Assembly (NCBI GenBank): GCA_964561455.1
Contig: CAZLPS010000005.1
Span: 36,189 to 100,188, forward strand
Source of the DNA: JABDGR01 sp964561455
GTDB lineage: Bacteria; Verrucomicrobiota; Verrucomicrobiia; Opitutales; JABDGR01
Length of the DNA: 64,000 bases
Reading direction: 5' to 3'
The position numbers and the translations under genes were made by a program. Below the pieces are notes generated by a model that saw nothing but the letters and a program-made list of their open reading frames with translations, made no database searches and was not told the origin of the DNA. Positions 15,309-24,213 of the stretch are shown piece after piece (position 1 is the first letter of the stretch; each line of letters starts with the position of its first letter).

Positions 15309-16175
15309 CTAGAAATCCACATCTATCAGCTTGGCCAGGTCGTCTATCTCAGGGTCCGGCGTCCAGCCCGGGGGTGGCGTCAGTTGCGGTGTTTCGGCAT
15401 GCGGAACTTGCAAATTATGCTCCAAACCCACGATCCAGTCCCAGAGCACCGCCTTTTGGGCGTCGGGGGCATCGGCGGGCAGGCGGGGGTAGATCTTCTT
15501 TAAATAAGCATAGGCTTCCATCTTCTTTCCCATTTTCAACAGATGACGCACATACAAGCGCCCAGCGAAAAACGGACTATCGTCGGCTTCCGCGGCCTCG
15601 CGCCACTTTTCCGCCGCCTTGGCCACCTCATGCAGGCTGTTGTCGTAAAGCGTGGCCTGGTCCTTAAGCAGGATAAATTCCCCGGGGTGGAATGCGAGTC
15701 CGCGATCGAGAAAACTGAGGGCGCGCTCCGCTTGCACGGTGCGGGCTTTGCGGTATGCGGCCGCCTGCTGGTCACGCGGCAGCGTGGCGTTGCGGTAAAC
15801 CCAGGCGGGAATGTCCAAGGCGATTTCGCTGGAGCCATTGTCCCAAAAACTCACCATGCGCGGGTCGAGCGTCGTGGAGAGGTAAATCATGGCTTCGAGG
15901 TCGGGCTGATCGCGCTGCTCCCAATAATGGTACCCTTGCAGCCAGATAAAATCGGCCAGCACCGTGCGAAATCCCCCAAACACCCCGAGGAGCATGCCCT
16001 GGCCGATGTTGTCACCCAAATCGTGCACGTTCATTTCCGGCTGCCGCGCCTTCACCTCCACCCAGGCGGCCTCCTGCAGTGGCCGCGCCACGAGACCCGC
16101 GGCGAACAGCGTGGTGAAGATCACCACCACGGCGCGCCCGCGGCGCCACCACCAACTTGTGCGGTCGAGGGTCAT
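15309..16175 (-). CDS. Membrane-anchored TPR-like protein of an ABC-2 exporter operon
   Basis: 288 aa. One N-terminal helix (AVVVIFTTLFAAGLVARPLQ) after a Trp/Arg-rich start, then a mostly alpha-helical periplasmic or cytosolic region with TPR-like hydrophobic periodicity (QAERALSFLDRGLAFHPGEF, RLYVRHLLKMGKKMEAYAYL). Contains LADFIWLQGYHYWEQRDQPD. It starts 12 nt after the ABC-2 permease stop, so it is the third gene of that operon. Family not recognised by name; role beside the exporter is inferred from position. Confidence 0.6.
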   Translation of the reverse strand: MTLDRTSWWWRRGRAVVVIFTTLFAAGLVARPLQEAAWVEVKARQPEMNVHDLGDNIGQGMLLGVFGGFRTVLADFIWLQGYHYWEQRDQPDLEAMIYLSTTLDPRMVSFWDNGSSEIALDIPAWVYRNATLPRDQQAAAYRKARTVQAERALSFLDRGLAFHPGEFILLKDQATLYDNSLHEVAKAAEKWREAAEADDSPFFAGRLYVRHLLKMGKKMEAYAYLKKIYPRLPADAPDAQKAVLWDWIVGLEHNLQVPHAETPQLTPPPGWTPDPEIDDLAKLIDVDF

Positions 16176-16187
16176 GGTTCGATTAGT

Positions 16188-17048
16188 TCAAATTTCCCGG
16201 CTGAGGAAGCTGAATACCGCCAGTCCGTAAAATACTGCGATGTACACCACGCTGTAGCCGATCGCCGCCCATACCGCACCCGGCGGAACGGGATTTTTTG
16301 AGGTGAACACCAGCATTTCCCCCACAGAATAAAGCTGAAAATTGGGAAAAATAAAGCTCAGCACCCAAACAAGACTGCCCACCACCGCCGAGTCCACCGT
16401 CTGGTATGCTTCGAGCGCAATGTACTGCAGCTGGCAGATGAGATAAATGAAAAACGAGACCGCCACCGTGTACATGTTCGTGTTCGCAAAGCTCGCCACC
16501 ACCATCGTTATGGACCCGAGCACGACAAATTTCAGCCACTGCAACAGGGCATTGATGGCCAGCCCGTCAAAATGCACTCGCATGGATTCGGGCAGTTCGG
16601 TGTCCACGCTCCCCGCCAGGTGCGCCAGGTGCCAGAGCGCAATGAACTGCCCCTGACGCCACCACAGGTAGGCCCCCAGCAGCGTTGTCAACAGCACCAC
16701 AAACACGAGCATCAGCATCGCCACGCCCAGCAACTTCCCGGCAATGAACGCCCACCGCTGCACGGGCTTGGCCAGCAGCGTCAACGCTGTGCGGTTGTCC
16801 AACTCGCTGAAAAACAATTGCGCGGTCACCACCACCGCCAGAATCGAGCCGAAGAACACCATGCTGCCCAATCCAAAATTCGCCGTAAACGCCAATTCCT
16901 GGGGCCCGAAATCAAATTGCCGGAAAAATCCCGCGCACCCAATGAGCGCCAGCGCCAGCAGCACCAAAAAATTGAAAAAGCGCTGCCGCACCGCCTCCAG
17001 GAAAGTCAACCGGCCAATGAATCCAATATGTTGCAGGGCGGGAATCAC
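16188..17048 (-). CDS. ABC-2 type transporter permease
   Basis: 286 aa with six hydrophobic helices and the ABC-2 topology: N-terminal cytosolic helix (FLEAVRQRFFNFLVLLALALIGCAGF), then GSMVFFGSILAVVVTAQLFFSELDNRTALTLLAKPVQRW, a phrase typical of NosY/gliding-type ABC-2 permeases (E-x-D-x-R-T-x-x-x-L-L-A-x-P). Starts at GTG 17048, overlapping the ATPase stop by 4 nt. Substrate unknown. Confidence 0.85.
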   Translation of the reverse strand: MIPALQHIGFIGRLTFLEAVRQRFFNFLVLLALALIGCAGFFRQFDFGPQELAFTANFGLGSMVFFGSILAVVVTAQLFFSELDNRTALTLLAKPVQRWAFIAGKLLGVAMLMLVFVVLLTTLLGAYLWWRQGQFIALWHLAHLAGSVDTELPESMRVHFDGLAINALLQWLKFVVLGSITMVVASFANTNMYTVAVSFFIYLICQLQYIALEAYQTVDSAVVGSLVWVLSFIFPNFQLYSVGEMLVFTSKNPVPPGAVWAAIGYSVVYIAVFYGLAVFSFLSREI

Positions 17049-17914
17049 GCGGTGCCTTTGTCTTGTTGTTCCTTGGTGCCCACTTTTTCCAAAAACAGCC
17101 GGTCCAGCGTCACCCGGGCTGGGTCCACGCGGCGCAAACGCGCGCCGTGGCGCGCCAGCACGGCCTCAATTTCCGCCCGCATGGCTGGGGCGAAATTTTC
17201 CACGGCGAGGTTGCACAAGTCTTCCCGCCGCAGCAATTCCTCGACCGGCCCTTGCGCCACCAGTCGGCCCTGGTTGAGGATCACCAGATGGTCGCACACG
17301 TCCTCCACTTGCGCCAGCAGGTGCGAGCACAGCAGCACCGTCTTGCCGCGCCGTTTCAACTCACGAATCAGTTCGCTGATCGCCTGCGACCCAATGGGGT
17401 CCACCCCCGCCGTCGGCTCGTCCAGAATGACGAGGCGCGGGTCGTGGACAATGGCTTGCGCGAGGCCGATGCGCTGCAACATGCCCTTCGAATACGTGCC
17501 CACCCGCCGATCCGCAGCGGCCGTCAGGCCAACTAATTCCAGCACCTCCGCGACCCGTTTTGGCTTCTCGGCCCGGGTGATGCCGCAGATGCCGGCGTAG
17601 TAGGCCACCAGCTCGCGCCCAGTGAGAAAACGGTAAAAATACGGCGATTCCGGCAGGTAGCCAACCAGCCGCCGCGCGGCCACCGAATCACTCCGCATCC
17701 CAAAAATCTCGCACTTTCCCAGCGTCGGCTCCAGCAACCCGAGGATCACCTTCATCGTCGTACTCTTTCCGGAACCATTCGGCCCCAATAGCCCAAGCAC
17801 TTGATTGTCCGCCACTTCAAACGATAAATCATCCACTGCCCGCAGCTTTACCCCCCGCAACCCCAGGCGGAAATCCTTGGTCAGGTGCTCGATGCGAATG
17901 GCGGGGGTGGACAT
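17045..17914 (-). CDS. ABC transporter ATP-binding protein (ABC-2 exporter)
   Basis: 289 aa. Walker A GPNGSGKST, Q-loop YLPESPYFY, signature YSKGMLQRIGLAQA, Walker B LVILDEPTAGVDP and switch His in LLCSHLL are all in order. The YLPE segment and SKGM signature are typical of CcmA/NosF-like exporters. The last ~60 residues form a regulatory-like extension (EAVLARHGARLRRVDPARVTLDRLFL). First gene of a three-gene operon with the permease and the TPR-like protein. Confidence 0.9.
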   Translation of the reverse strand: MSTPAIRIEHLTKDFRLGLRGVKLRAVDDLSFEVADNQVLGLLGPNGSGKSTTMKVILGLLEPTLGKCEIFGMRSDSVAARRLVGYLPESPYFYRFLTGRELVAYYAGICGITRAEKPKRVAEVLELVGLTAAADRRVGTYSKGMLQRIGLAQAIVHDPRLVILDEPTAGVDPIGSQAISELIRELKRRGKTVLLCSHLLAQVEDVCDHLVILNQGRLVAQGPVEELLRREDLCNLAVENFAPAMRAEIEAVLARHGARLRRVDPARVTLDRLFLEKVGTKEQQDKGTA

Positions 17915-18263
17915 GAATTAAAGAAGGGTGGGGCGGAATGTGGTTTCAACCAGACTTGCACGAACTCCGCAAGGTTTTTGCCTTAAAGGCTTCCTCCAAA
18001 TCCCCTTGGCACTTCCCACCCCCTTTTTCACCCCTCCATCCCCGCAAACCGCCTCCGCCCTTCGCACCTCCCAAATTCCCGATCTTCGTTCCGCAACAAA
18101 AATCAAAAATTACAAATTGTCCCCTCCCAAGTTCCCAATCCCATCCTCCGCTTGTCCCACAAGTCCGACTTGTCGGACTCGTCGAACCAGTTCGACGGGT
18201 CTGCAGCACCGCGCCACTCCAAATGCGAAAATATTGGTCGTCGCGGTCAGAAAAAGCATCGCT
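17915..18263. other. Non-coding stretch with short repeats
   Basis: No plausible gene. The right part (18160-18205) holds two small adjacent stems, AGTCCGA-CTTG-TCGGACT and CGTCGAA-CCA-GTTCGACG, a REP-like arrangement. Around 18103-18125 AT-rich 7-nt units (ATCAAAA, ATTACAA, ATTGTCC) appear. The stretch is otherwise C-rich and low in complexity; translated ORFs here have no protein-like character. Confidence 0.45.
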
Positions 18264-18542
18264 TCAGGCGATTTGGAAATCCCGAAACTGCGCCGGGCCG
18301 GCCAGTACGGTAACCGTGGTTTCCTTGACGTGATGCACCAATTGCGACTGGATTTCGCGCACGAATTCATGCACTTCCTTTTCGGCGCCCTCCACGATGA
18401 TCTGCACCCGCCCGTCGGGCAGGTTCCGCACTTGGCCAGTTACTTCATAACCCTGGGCGATTTGCCGCGCCGTGTAGCGAAAACCCACGCCCTGCACGCG
18501 GCCGGCAAAGTGGGCTTCGAGTCGGAATACGGGTTGGGCCAT
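18264..18542 (-). CDS. acyP: Acylphosphatase
   Basis: 92 aa enzyme hydrolysing acylphosphates such as acetyl phosphate or carbamoyl phosphate. Catalytic residues match the family: Arg22 in GRVQGVGFRY and Asn40 in GQVRNLPDGRV. The C-terminus ends FRDFQIA, close to the usual F-x-I-x-Y-like ending. Full length, monocistronic. Confidence 0.93.
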   Translation of the reverse strand: MAQPVFRLEAHFAGRVQGVGFRYTARQIAQGYEVTGQVRNLPDGRVQIIVEGAEKEVHEFVREIQSQLVHHVKETTVTVLAGPAQFRDFQIA

Positions 18543-18704
18543 GGTTGGAAATGCTTGGGAAACGGCGATTGTGGCCCATCGTTACCCCATCGGACAATCC
18601 TTTTTGCATGGCCTCGCTTACAGTGGTAACCCGCTTTTTGTATTGGACAGGCCATGGGGATGCTCTAAGATTGGGGCTTCTGTAACACGGCGCTCGCACC
18701 TGCC

Positions 18705-19466
18705 ATGCACGATTTCGAACATTTTTCTGACAGCGAATGGGAAGACCGGGGCGAACTCTCTTGGACTGAGTTTGACTGGCAGCAGTATTTGAAGCAGAAC
18801 GAGAAGGAAATTGCCCGGTTTTTGACCCTGTACCTCCAATTTAAGGGGCGGCCAGACCATCTTGACGAGGTGGCCCGCCTGATGGGCTGGGGCGAGCAGG
18901 ATTGGGCGCCGGGGACGGAAGATTCGCCGGCTGCCACACCTAAAATCGGCACCGGCGCGCCGCCCGCAGCGACGGCCAACCTGCCGTCGGACGCGCCGAC
19001 TCCTGAGGCTGAAAGCGACGACGAACTTGAAGATCTGCCCCATACGTACACCATTCACAAGCATCCGGTCTTTATCGCGACGCGCGGCCTTAACCAATAC
19101 CTCAATCACGTTTGGGAACTCTTCATCGCCAGCGGGAACGACTTGGGCGTCAATACGAGCTTGGCGTGGAAATTTGCCGCCAGCCTCCATGCCGGGGAAT
19201 TGAATTCGGTTATGGCCATCCATGCCCTGGATCTGGGGGATTTTACCCTGACCATTTGCCACCTCAAGAACGCCCTGAATGCCGTCAACCATTCCTTGAG
19301 CCTGCTCCATGCGCTTCCGTTGGGCGGCAATACCGCGCACAGCCAGTTCTTTCGGGAAGTCCAGGCCACCTTGTTTGACTTGCGGGAAATCTGGCTGCGG
19401 GTGATGAGCGATTGCCGGGTGGAAAACAGCCACCGGGCCGCCGATGGCACCGATGATCGCGAATAG
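18705..19466 (+). CDS. Hypothetical protein with acidic N-terminus
   Basis: 253 aa, family not recognised. N-terminal ~60 residues are acidic and Trp-rich (MHDFEHFSDSEWEDRGELSWTEFDWQQYLKQN) and helical (EKEIARFLTLYLQFK), then a Pro/Ala/Glu linker (res ~70-110), then a helical domain with hydrophobic periodicity (LNQYLNHVWELFIASGNDLG, SLHAGELNSVMAIHALDLGDF, HLKNALNAVNHSLSLLHAL). No signal peptide, no catalytic motif. Likely soluble. A long ORF on the other strand is considered a shadow. Confidence 0.65.
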   Translation: MHDFEHFSDSEWEDRGELSWTEFDWQQYLKQNEKEIARFLTLYLQFKGRPDHLDEVARLMGWGEQDWAPGTEDSPAATPKIGTGAPPAATANLPSDAPTPEAESDDELEDLPHTYTIHKHPVFIATRGLNQYLNHVWELFIASGNDLGVNTSLAWKFAASLHAGELNSVMAIHALDLGDFTLTICHLKNALNAVNHSLSLLHALPLGGNTAHSQFFREVQATLFDLREIWLRVMSDCRVENSHRAADGTDDRE

Positions 19467-19534
19467 CGCGGAACCGGCCCGGTCAAACGGCTGTTTGAAT
19501 GTCATGCGGCTGGCCATGGCGGCAAAAAAAGGTC

Positions 19535-19563
19535 TTACATTTTGCCAAAATGTGGGTTATAAG
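19535..19563 (+). promoter_or_regulatory. Sigma-70-like promoter with palindromic operator
   Basis: TTACAT (19535-19540), exactly 17 nt spacer, then TATAAG (19558-19563), 25 nt upstream of the ATG at 19589. Between the hexamers lies a perfect palindrome, ACATTTT-GCC-AAAATGT (19537-19553), which overlaps the -35 box and would suit a dimeric repressor. Promoter strength and the regulator are inferred, not known. Confidence 0.5.
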
Positions 19564-19588
19564 TATACAACTCCACCGCCACTATCCC

Positions 19589-21943
19589 ATGAAAACTCAA
19601 ATTTCCCTTATTCTGGCCGGCACGTTGATCGTCACCCCTTGCGTTCAGGCCCAGCGCACGGGCGCAGCCGGTGCCGCCGCCGGCCGGGGTGTCGGCGCGG
19701 CCGGCCGCGGTGGTCCGGTGGCGGCAGGTGCCCGCAATCCCGCCGGCGCCGCCGCCCGCGGAAATTCTCCGGGCAACGCCTCCTCGCCGGCCAATCAATC
19801 AGGCAATGCTCCCGCCAGCAATCAGCCCGCCAATAATAATGGCCCGGATAACAGCAGCAACAACAACAATATGTGGAGTGTGGCGGATCATATTTTGAAT
19901 TCGGACAGCCTTTCGGCCGACACGGAGAATGGCATTTTCCAGTGGAATAACAGCAAGTTTTCCGTGGGCGAGAACTTGGCCGTGCGGATGCGTTTCGAGC
20001 GTTATCTGAGTTCCCCGGGGTTTGACAACACGGCTGAATATCAGAAAACCCTCGACCAAATCCAAAACCTGCTCAGCACCAACACCGCCAAATCTGACAG
20101 CGACGGGAATCCCGTCAGTGGCGATAGAATTTACCAAGCTTGGCAGTTGCTCTACGTGGCGGCAAAATTTCCCCAGGATGGCGGAGCCTCCGAAACCCTG
20201 GCCAACCAGGTCTTTAACGCTTGGCGGGTGCGCGACGAACTGGCCAGCAATAAAGTCCAATATACCGTGCTGGACGACCAGCGCCAGCATCAAGAAGCCA
20301 AAGTCGCCAACGCCGGTGAAGCCAAGCTGAACAACGCTTTGACTTATGCCGAGGACCACCCTGTCGAGATGGGTACGAATCCCACGCCGGGCTCCATCAA
20401 GGGTTCGGTAACCATGAATCAATTGATGACCAGCCCTCCGGCGGTGAGCAACGGCACTTCTTCCGGCAGCAGCGGCGGCAACTCGGGTGGTTCCGGTGGC
20501 GGCACGGGTAGCGGAACCGTCGGCGCCAATGGCTCGGGGCCGGACGCCAGCCTTTCCGCCAGCAATGTACCGCTGGGCGGCAGCAGTTCGCCGGCGTCGT
20601 CTGGCGAAGCCCAGATGCGCGAGGCCTCCAAATTTGGCGTGCAATCCGCCGAACTGGCCCGCACCTACGCCAAGATGGCGTTGGTGGATGCCGATGCCAC
20701 CGGCATGGTCTTGAAAGCCAAGACCCAGTACCAGACGCAATTGGTGACATACATTGCAGAACGTCGCTTCCAGCACAGCCTGATCGCCGGGATGTTTTAT
20801 GAGCACATTTTCAATGGCTCCCAGCAGCGCATGGAAGTCGCCAAGGAGGAGATTTCCAAATTCATCAACACGGACAGCATTGTGCCGTCGGTGAACAGTT
20901 TTGAGTTTATTTCCCATGAAGCCATGGCCGAAGTGAACACGGGCATGAAGGCCGTCGAAAACGCCTTTGACCGCGGGGACCGCTGGATTGCCCTCCAACA
21001 GCTGCAGCAAACGTTTCTCCTCGGCGAAAATTTGCCCCCGGTGCAGAATTTCGACCCCGCCAAGCGCCGCGTATTGCTGGGCATTTACACCGCTGGCACC
21101 GCCCTCAAGCACATGATTGAAATTCGGGATTTCGCCGGCGCCGAGGACAAGGTGAACAAGATTTCCGTGGACGCCAGGGATTTTGCCGATGCCGATGCCG
21201 GCCCCATCCTCTCCGCCATCAAAGAAGGCGAACAAACCAGCAACAACCTCGTCCTCGCCGCCAAGCAGGCCGCGCTTACAGGCGACGCCGACCGGGTCAA
21301 CGAGACCTTGCAAAAGGCCACGGAATTATGGCCCCTCAACCCCGAAATCGCCAAATTCAGCAACACCCTGCTGGATCGCACCAATCTCGCCAACATTGGC
21401 GCCGAGAAGTTCCGGGAACTGTATGACCGCGGCGACCACCGGGCCATTTATGATGCCAAGGACGAAATTGGTGCCGCCATCTATCAAGACCCCGTCCTCG
21501 CCGGCCAGTTTAAGAAGATTGTCAACAGTGAGATGCAGGTGGATATGGCCATTACCATGGCCAACCAAGCTATGAAGCAGAACAACGGCTATGCCGCTTG
21601 GGAGGTGCTCATGAATGCCTCCGAGCTGGAGCCCAATGACCCCGTGTTGAATCGCACGGAAAAGGATGTCGCCTCCCGGGTCGCGCCCTTTGTCGCGGCC
21701 TTGGATGCCGCCAGCCGGGCGGAAAAGGCCGGCGAGTATGCCGCCAGTCTTAACTATTATCTGCAGGCGGAAGACATTTACCCGGCCTCCCAGATATGCC
21801 ATGACGCCATTGAGAATCTCAGTCTCAAGATCATGGCAAAGGCCAATCCCAGCGGCGCCTCCGCCAAGCTCCTCACCAAGCAGGAGGCCGACAAAGCCGC
21901 GGCGGAGAAGGCTGATTCCACCACCGGCGCACCGGCCTCTTAA
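19589..21943 (+). CDS. Large secreted protein with C-terminal TPR-like helices
   Basis: 784 aa, family not recognised. A signal peptide (MKTQISLILAGTLIVTPCVQAQ) is followed by a Gly/Ala/Asn-rich low-complexity zone (to about residue 95), then a globular helical region. A second Gly/Ser-rich linker lies around residues 285-330. The rest is alpha-helical with repeat-like phrases: AMKAVENAFDRGDRWIALQQL-type, YAAWEVLMNASELEPNDPVL and EYAASLNYYLQAEDIYPASQ, suggesting degenerate TPRs. The ATG at 19589 is chosen for the signal peptide. Transcribed alone from the promoter at 19535. Likely periplasmic or outer-envelope; function unknown. Confidence 0.7.
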   Translation: MKTQISLILAGTLIVTPCVQAQRTGAAGAAAGRGVGAAGRGGPVAAGARNPAGAAARGNSPGNASSPANQSGNAPASNQPANNNGPDNSSNNNNMWSVADHILNSDSLSADTENGIFQWNNSKFSVGENLAVRMRFERYLSSPGFDNTAEYQKTLDQIQNLLSTNTAKSDSDGNPVSGDRIYQAWQLLYVAAKFPQDGGASETLANQVFNAWRVRDELASNKVQYTVLDDQRQHQEAKVANAGEAKLNNALTYAEDHPVEMGTNPTPGSIKGSVTMNQLMTSPPAVSNGTSSGSSGGNSGGSGGGTGSGTVGANGSGPDASLSASNVPLGGSSSPASSGEAQMREASKFGVQSAELARTYAKMALVDADATGMVLKAKTQYQTQLVTYIAERRFQHSLIAGMFYEHIFNGSQQRMEVAKEEISKFINTDSIVPSVNSFEFISHEAMAEVNTGMKAVENAFDRGDRWIALQQLQQTFLLGENLPPVQNFDPAKRRVLLGIYTAGTALKHMIEIRDFAGAEDKVNKISVDARDFADADAGPILSAIKEGEQTSNNLVLAAKQAALTGDADRVNETLQKATELWPLNPEIAKFSNTLLDRTNLANIGAEKFRELYDRGDHRAIYDAKDEIGAAIYQDPVLAGQFKKIVNSEMQVDMAITMANQAMKQNNGYAAWEVLMNASELEPNDPVLNRTEKDVASRVAPFVAALDAASRAEKAGEYAASLNYYLQAEDIYPASQICHDAIENLSLKIMAKANPSGASAKLLTKQEADKAAAEKADSTTGAPAS

Positions 21944-22075
21944 AGCGGACGTTGCCCGTTGAATTCTGCAGGTTTTGGCGCCTTTGCCTGGTCGCTCCGG
22001 CAGGAATTGGGGATTTCAGGCTTGTCCCCGTGCGGTGGGGCCGCTTTGTTGGTCGGTTTACATCTTTGCTCGAAC

Positions 22076-23872
22076 ATGAAGCGCACTCATCATTGCAGTC
22101 AATTGACTCAAACCGACGCCGGTCGCGACGTCACCCTCATCGGGTGGATTAATTCCGTGCGCGACCATGGCGGCCTCATCTTCGTCGACTTGCGCGATCG
22201 CGAGGGTTTGACCCAAATCATGTTCGACCCCCAGGACGAAGCCTTGAAGGCCGTCGTCCATACCTTGAAGGACGAATCGGTAATTGAAGTCGCCGGTCGG
22301 GTCCAGCTGCGCCCGACCGAAACCATCAATCCCAAGCTCGCCACTGGCCACATCGAAGTCGCCGCCAAACACATCACCATTCACAACGTCTGCGCCACCC
22401 TCCCGTTCCCTTTGGAAGATGACAAGGCCAACAAGGTCAACGAAGACCTCCGCCTGTCCTACCGCTACCTTGATTTACGCCGCCCGCACAGCCTTTCCCT
22501 GCTCAAGCTCCGCCATCGCGCCGCCCAATCCGTCCATCGCTACATGGACGAACAGGGCTTTTTGGAAGTAGAAACCCCGATTCTATTCAAAAGCACCCCG
22601 GAGGGTGCCCGCGAATTCCTGGTGCCCAGCCGCCTCAACCCCGGCCAGTTCTACGCGCTCTCGCAGTCGCCTCAGCAATACAAACAAATGCTCATGGTCG
22701 CGGGCGTCGAACGCTATTACTCGCTCGCCAAATGTTTCCGTGACGAGGACCTGCGCGCCGACCGCCAGCCCGAGTTCACCCAAATTGACCTCGAAATGTC
22801 CTTCATTGATCGCGAGGACATCTACGCCCTCATCGAAGGCATGCTGAAAACCATTTGGAAGGCTGCCCTCAATCGCGACATTCCGACTCCCTTCCCGCGT
22901 CTCGCTTACCGCGACGCCATGAACCGCTTTGGCGTGGACAAGCCCGACACCCGCTTCGGCCTCGAAATCGTCGAATTGTCCGATGTGTTCAAGGATTCGA
23001 CCTTCAAAGTTTTCTCCGGCACAGTCGCCAGCGGCGGGGTGGTCAAGGCTTTCAATGCCAAGGGTCTCGCCGACATCACCCAGGGTGAAATCAAGGCCCT
23101 CGAAGACATTGCGAAAACGCTCGGCGCGAAGGGCCTCGCCTTCATCAAAGCGGAAAAAGGCGAACTCAAATCGCCCATCTTGAAATTCTTCTCCGAGGCG
23201 GAAAAAGCCGAACTGATCAAGCGCCTGCAAATCGTGGACGGGGACATTGTCTTCTTTGCCGCCGCCGGTTGGGACCGCGCCTGCGCCATTCTCGGCCGCA
23301 CGCGCCTGGAAGCCGCCGCGCTGCTCGAAGCCCGCGGCCGACTCACCATCCCGAAGGATCAATATAATTTCCTCTGGGTCGTGGATTTCCCCCTCATGTC
23401 CTACGACGAGGCCGAAGGCCGCTACCTCGCCACGCACCATCCGTTCACTTCTCCCGTGGCCGAGGACGTCGCCCTGCTCGACACCAATCCGAAGGAAGTG
23501 CGCGGCCAGCATTACGACATCGTGCTGAACGGCGTCGAACTCGGCGGTGGCAGCATCCGCATTCACCAGCCCGACGTGCAGAAGAAGATTTTCGAGGACA
23601 TTTTGAAAATTCCCGCCGATGTGGTGGAGAGCCGGTTTGGCTACATGCTGCGCGCCTTCAGTTTCGGCGCGCCCCCGCACGGCGGCATCGCCCTTGGCTT
23701 CGACCGCCTCTGCGCCATGCTTGGGCATTGCTCCAGCATTCGCGATGTTGTCGCCTTCCCCAAAAACCAGCGCGGCCAGGACTTGATGGCCATGTCCCCC
23801 GGCGCCGTCACCTCCCGCCAGTTGAAGGATGCCCATATTACGGTCACGGCGGAAGTGGAATTGCCGAAATGA
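22076..23872 (+). CDS. aspS: Aspartate-tRNA ligase, non-discriminating type
   Basis: 598 aa class IIb synthetase charging tRNA(Asp), and probably tRNA(Asn), with aspartate. N-terminal OB-fold anticodon domain, catalytic motif 2 FRDEDLRADRQPEFTQIDLEMSF, a bacterial GAD insertion domain (around 290-430) and motif 3 GGIALGFDRLCAML. In the anticodon domain the sequence reads VRDHGG with His at position 31, the residue associated with non-discriminating AspRS (discriminating enzymes have Leu). That agrees with gatCAB in the same window, which would convert Asp-tRNA(Asn). The ATG at 22076 matches the family start. Confidence 0.96.
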   Translation: MKRTHHCSQLTQTDAGRDVTLIGWINSVRDHGGLIFVDLRDREGLTQIMFDPQDEALKAVVHTLKDESVIEVAGRVQLRPTETINPKLATGHIEVAAKHITIHNVCATLPFPLEDDKANKVNEDLRLSYRYLDLRRPHSLSLLKLRHRAAQSVHRYMDEQGFLEVETPILFKSTPEGAREFLVPSRLNPGQFYALSQSPQQYKQMLMVAGVERYYSLAKCFRDEDLRADRQPEFTQIDLEMSFIDREDIYALIEGMLKTIWKAALNRDIPTPFPRLAYRDAMNRFGVDKPDTRFGLEIVELSDVFKDSTFKVFSGTVASGGVVKAFNAKGLADITQGEIKALEDIAKTLGAKGLAFIKAEKGELKSPILKFFSEAEKAELIKRLQIVDGDIVFFAAAGWDRACAILGRTRLEAAALLEARGRLTIPKDQYNFLWVVDFPLMSYDEAEGRYLATHHPFTSPVAEDVALLDTNPKEVRGQHYDIVLNGVELGGGSIRIHQPDVQKKIFEDILKIPADVVESRFGYMLRAFSFGAPPHGGIALGFDRLCAMLGHCSSIRDVVAFPKNQRGQDLMAMSPGAVTSRQLKDAHITVTAEVELPK

Positions 23873-23909
23873 TTGACTTGCCAGGGAGCAAGCGGCTAGA
23901 ATTCGGTCG

Positions 23910-24137
23910 ATGACTGTGGCGCAAATCGTCAAGGAAGCCCGGAAGCTGCCGCCGACGCAACGCGCCGCGCTGGCGAACCGCATTTCACTTGATTTGATCC
24001 AGGAGGTCGCCCCGGAAATCGAGCAAGCTTGGAGCGAAGTGGCCCTCCGCCGCTTGGCCGAGTTGGACAGCGGGAAAGTTAAGCCGGTGCCAGGCCATGA
24101 GGTCATGGCGCGCGCCCGTAAAATCGTCCATCGGTGA
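23910..24137 (+). CDS. Addiction-module antitoxin component
   Basis: 75 aa. The sequence TVAQIVKEARKLPPTQRAALANRISLDL, then EIEQAWSEVALRRLAELDSGKVKPVPGHEVMARARKIV, matches the small putative addiction-module family (RelB/ParD-like, often paired with ParE/RelE toxins). It overlaps the start of a truncated toxin frame by 4 nt, so the original pair was translationally coupled. The toxin partner is largely lost. Confidence 0.75.
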   Translation: MTVAQIVKEARKLPPTQRAALANRISLDLIQEVAPEIEQAWSEVALRRLAELDSGKVKPVPGHEVMARARKIVHR

Positions 24138-24213
24138 AGTCCTACTCATTTCATCGTGAGGCCGATGAGGATTATCGCCAGGCGCTTATTCCCAAGAGCA
24201 ACCGTGCAGTCTA
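24134..24213 (+). pseudogene. Truncated ParE/RelE-type toxin remnant
   Basis: The frame begins at GTG 24134 and reads KSYSFHREADEDYRQAL, a typical ParE/RelE N-terminus (F-h-p-e-A-x-x-x-l), then loses similarity (IPKSNRAVYYF) and runs into the cutA gene on the opposite strand. Only ~17 codons look native, so the toxin is inactive and the antitoxin is an orphan. Confidence 0.55.

Noticed and set aside
18618..19517. 299-aa ORF on the minus strand
   Set aside because: Opposite the 253-aa hypothetical; no start context, no motif; codon pattern fits the plus-strand gene.
19799..21313. 504-aa ORF on the minus strand
   Set aside because: It lies opposite the well-supported secreted protein, is rich in Gly/His/Arg stretches typical of antisense frames in GC-rich genes, and has no recognisable motif.
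22583..24106. 507-aa ORF on the minus strand
   Set aside because: It is fully antisense to aspS and the antitoxin gene; aspS is certain, and the antisense frame has no protein-like features.
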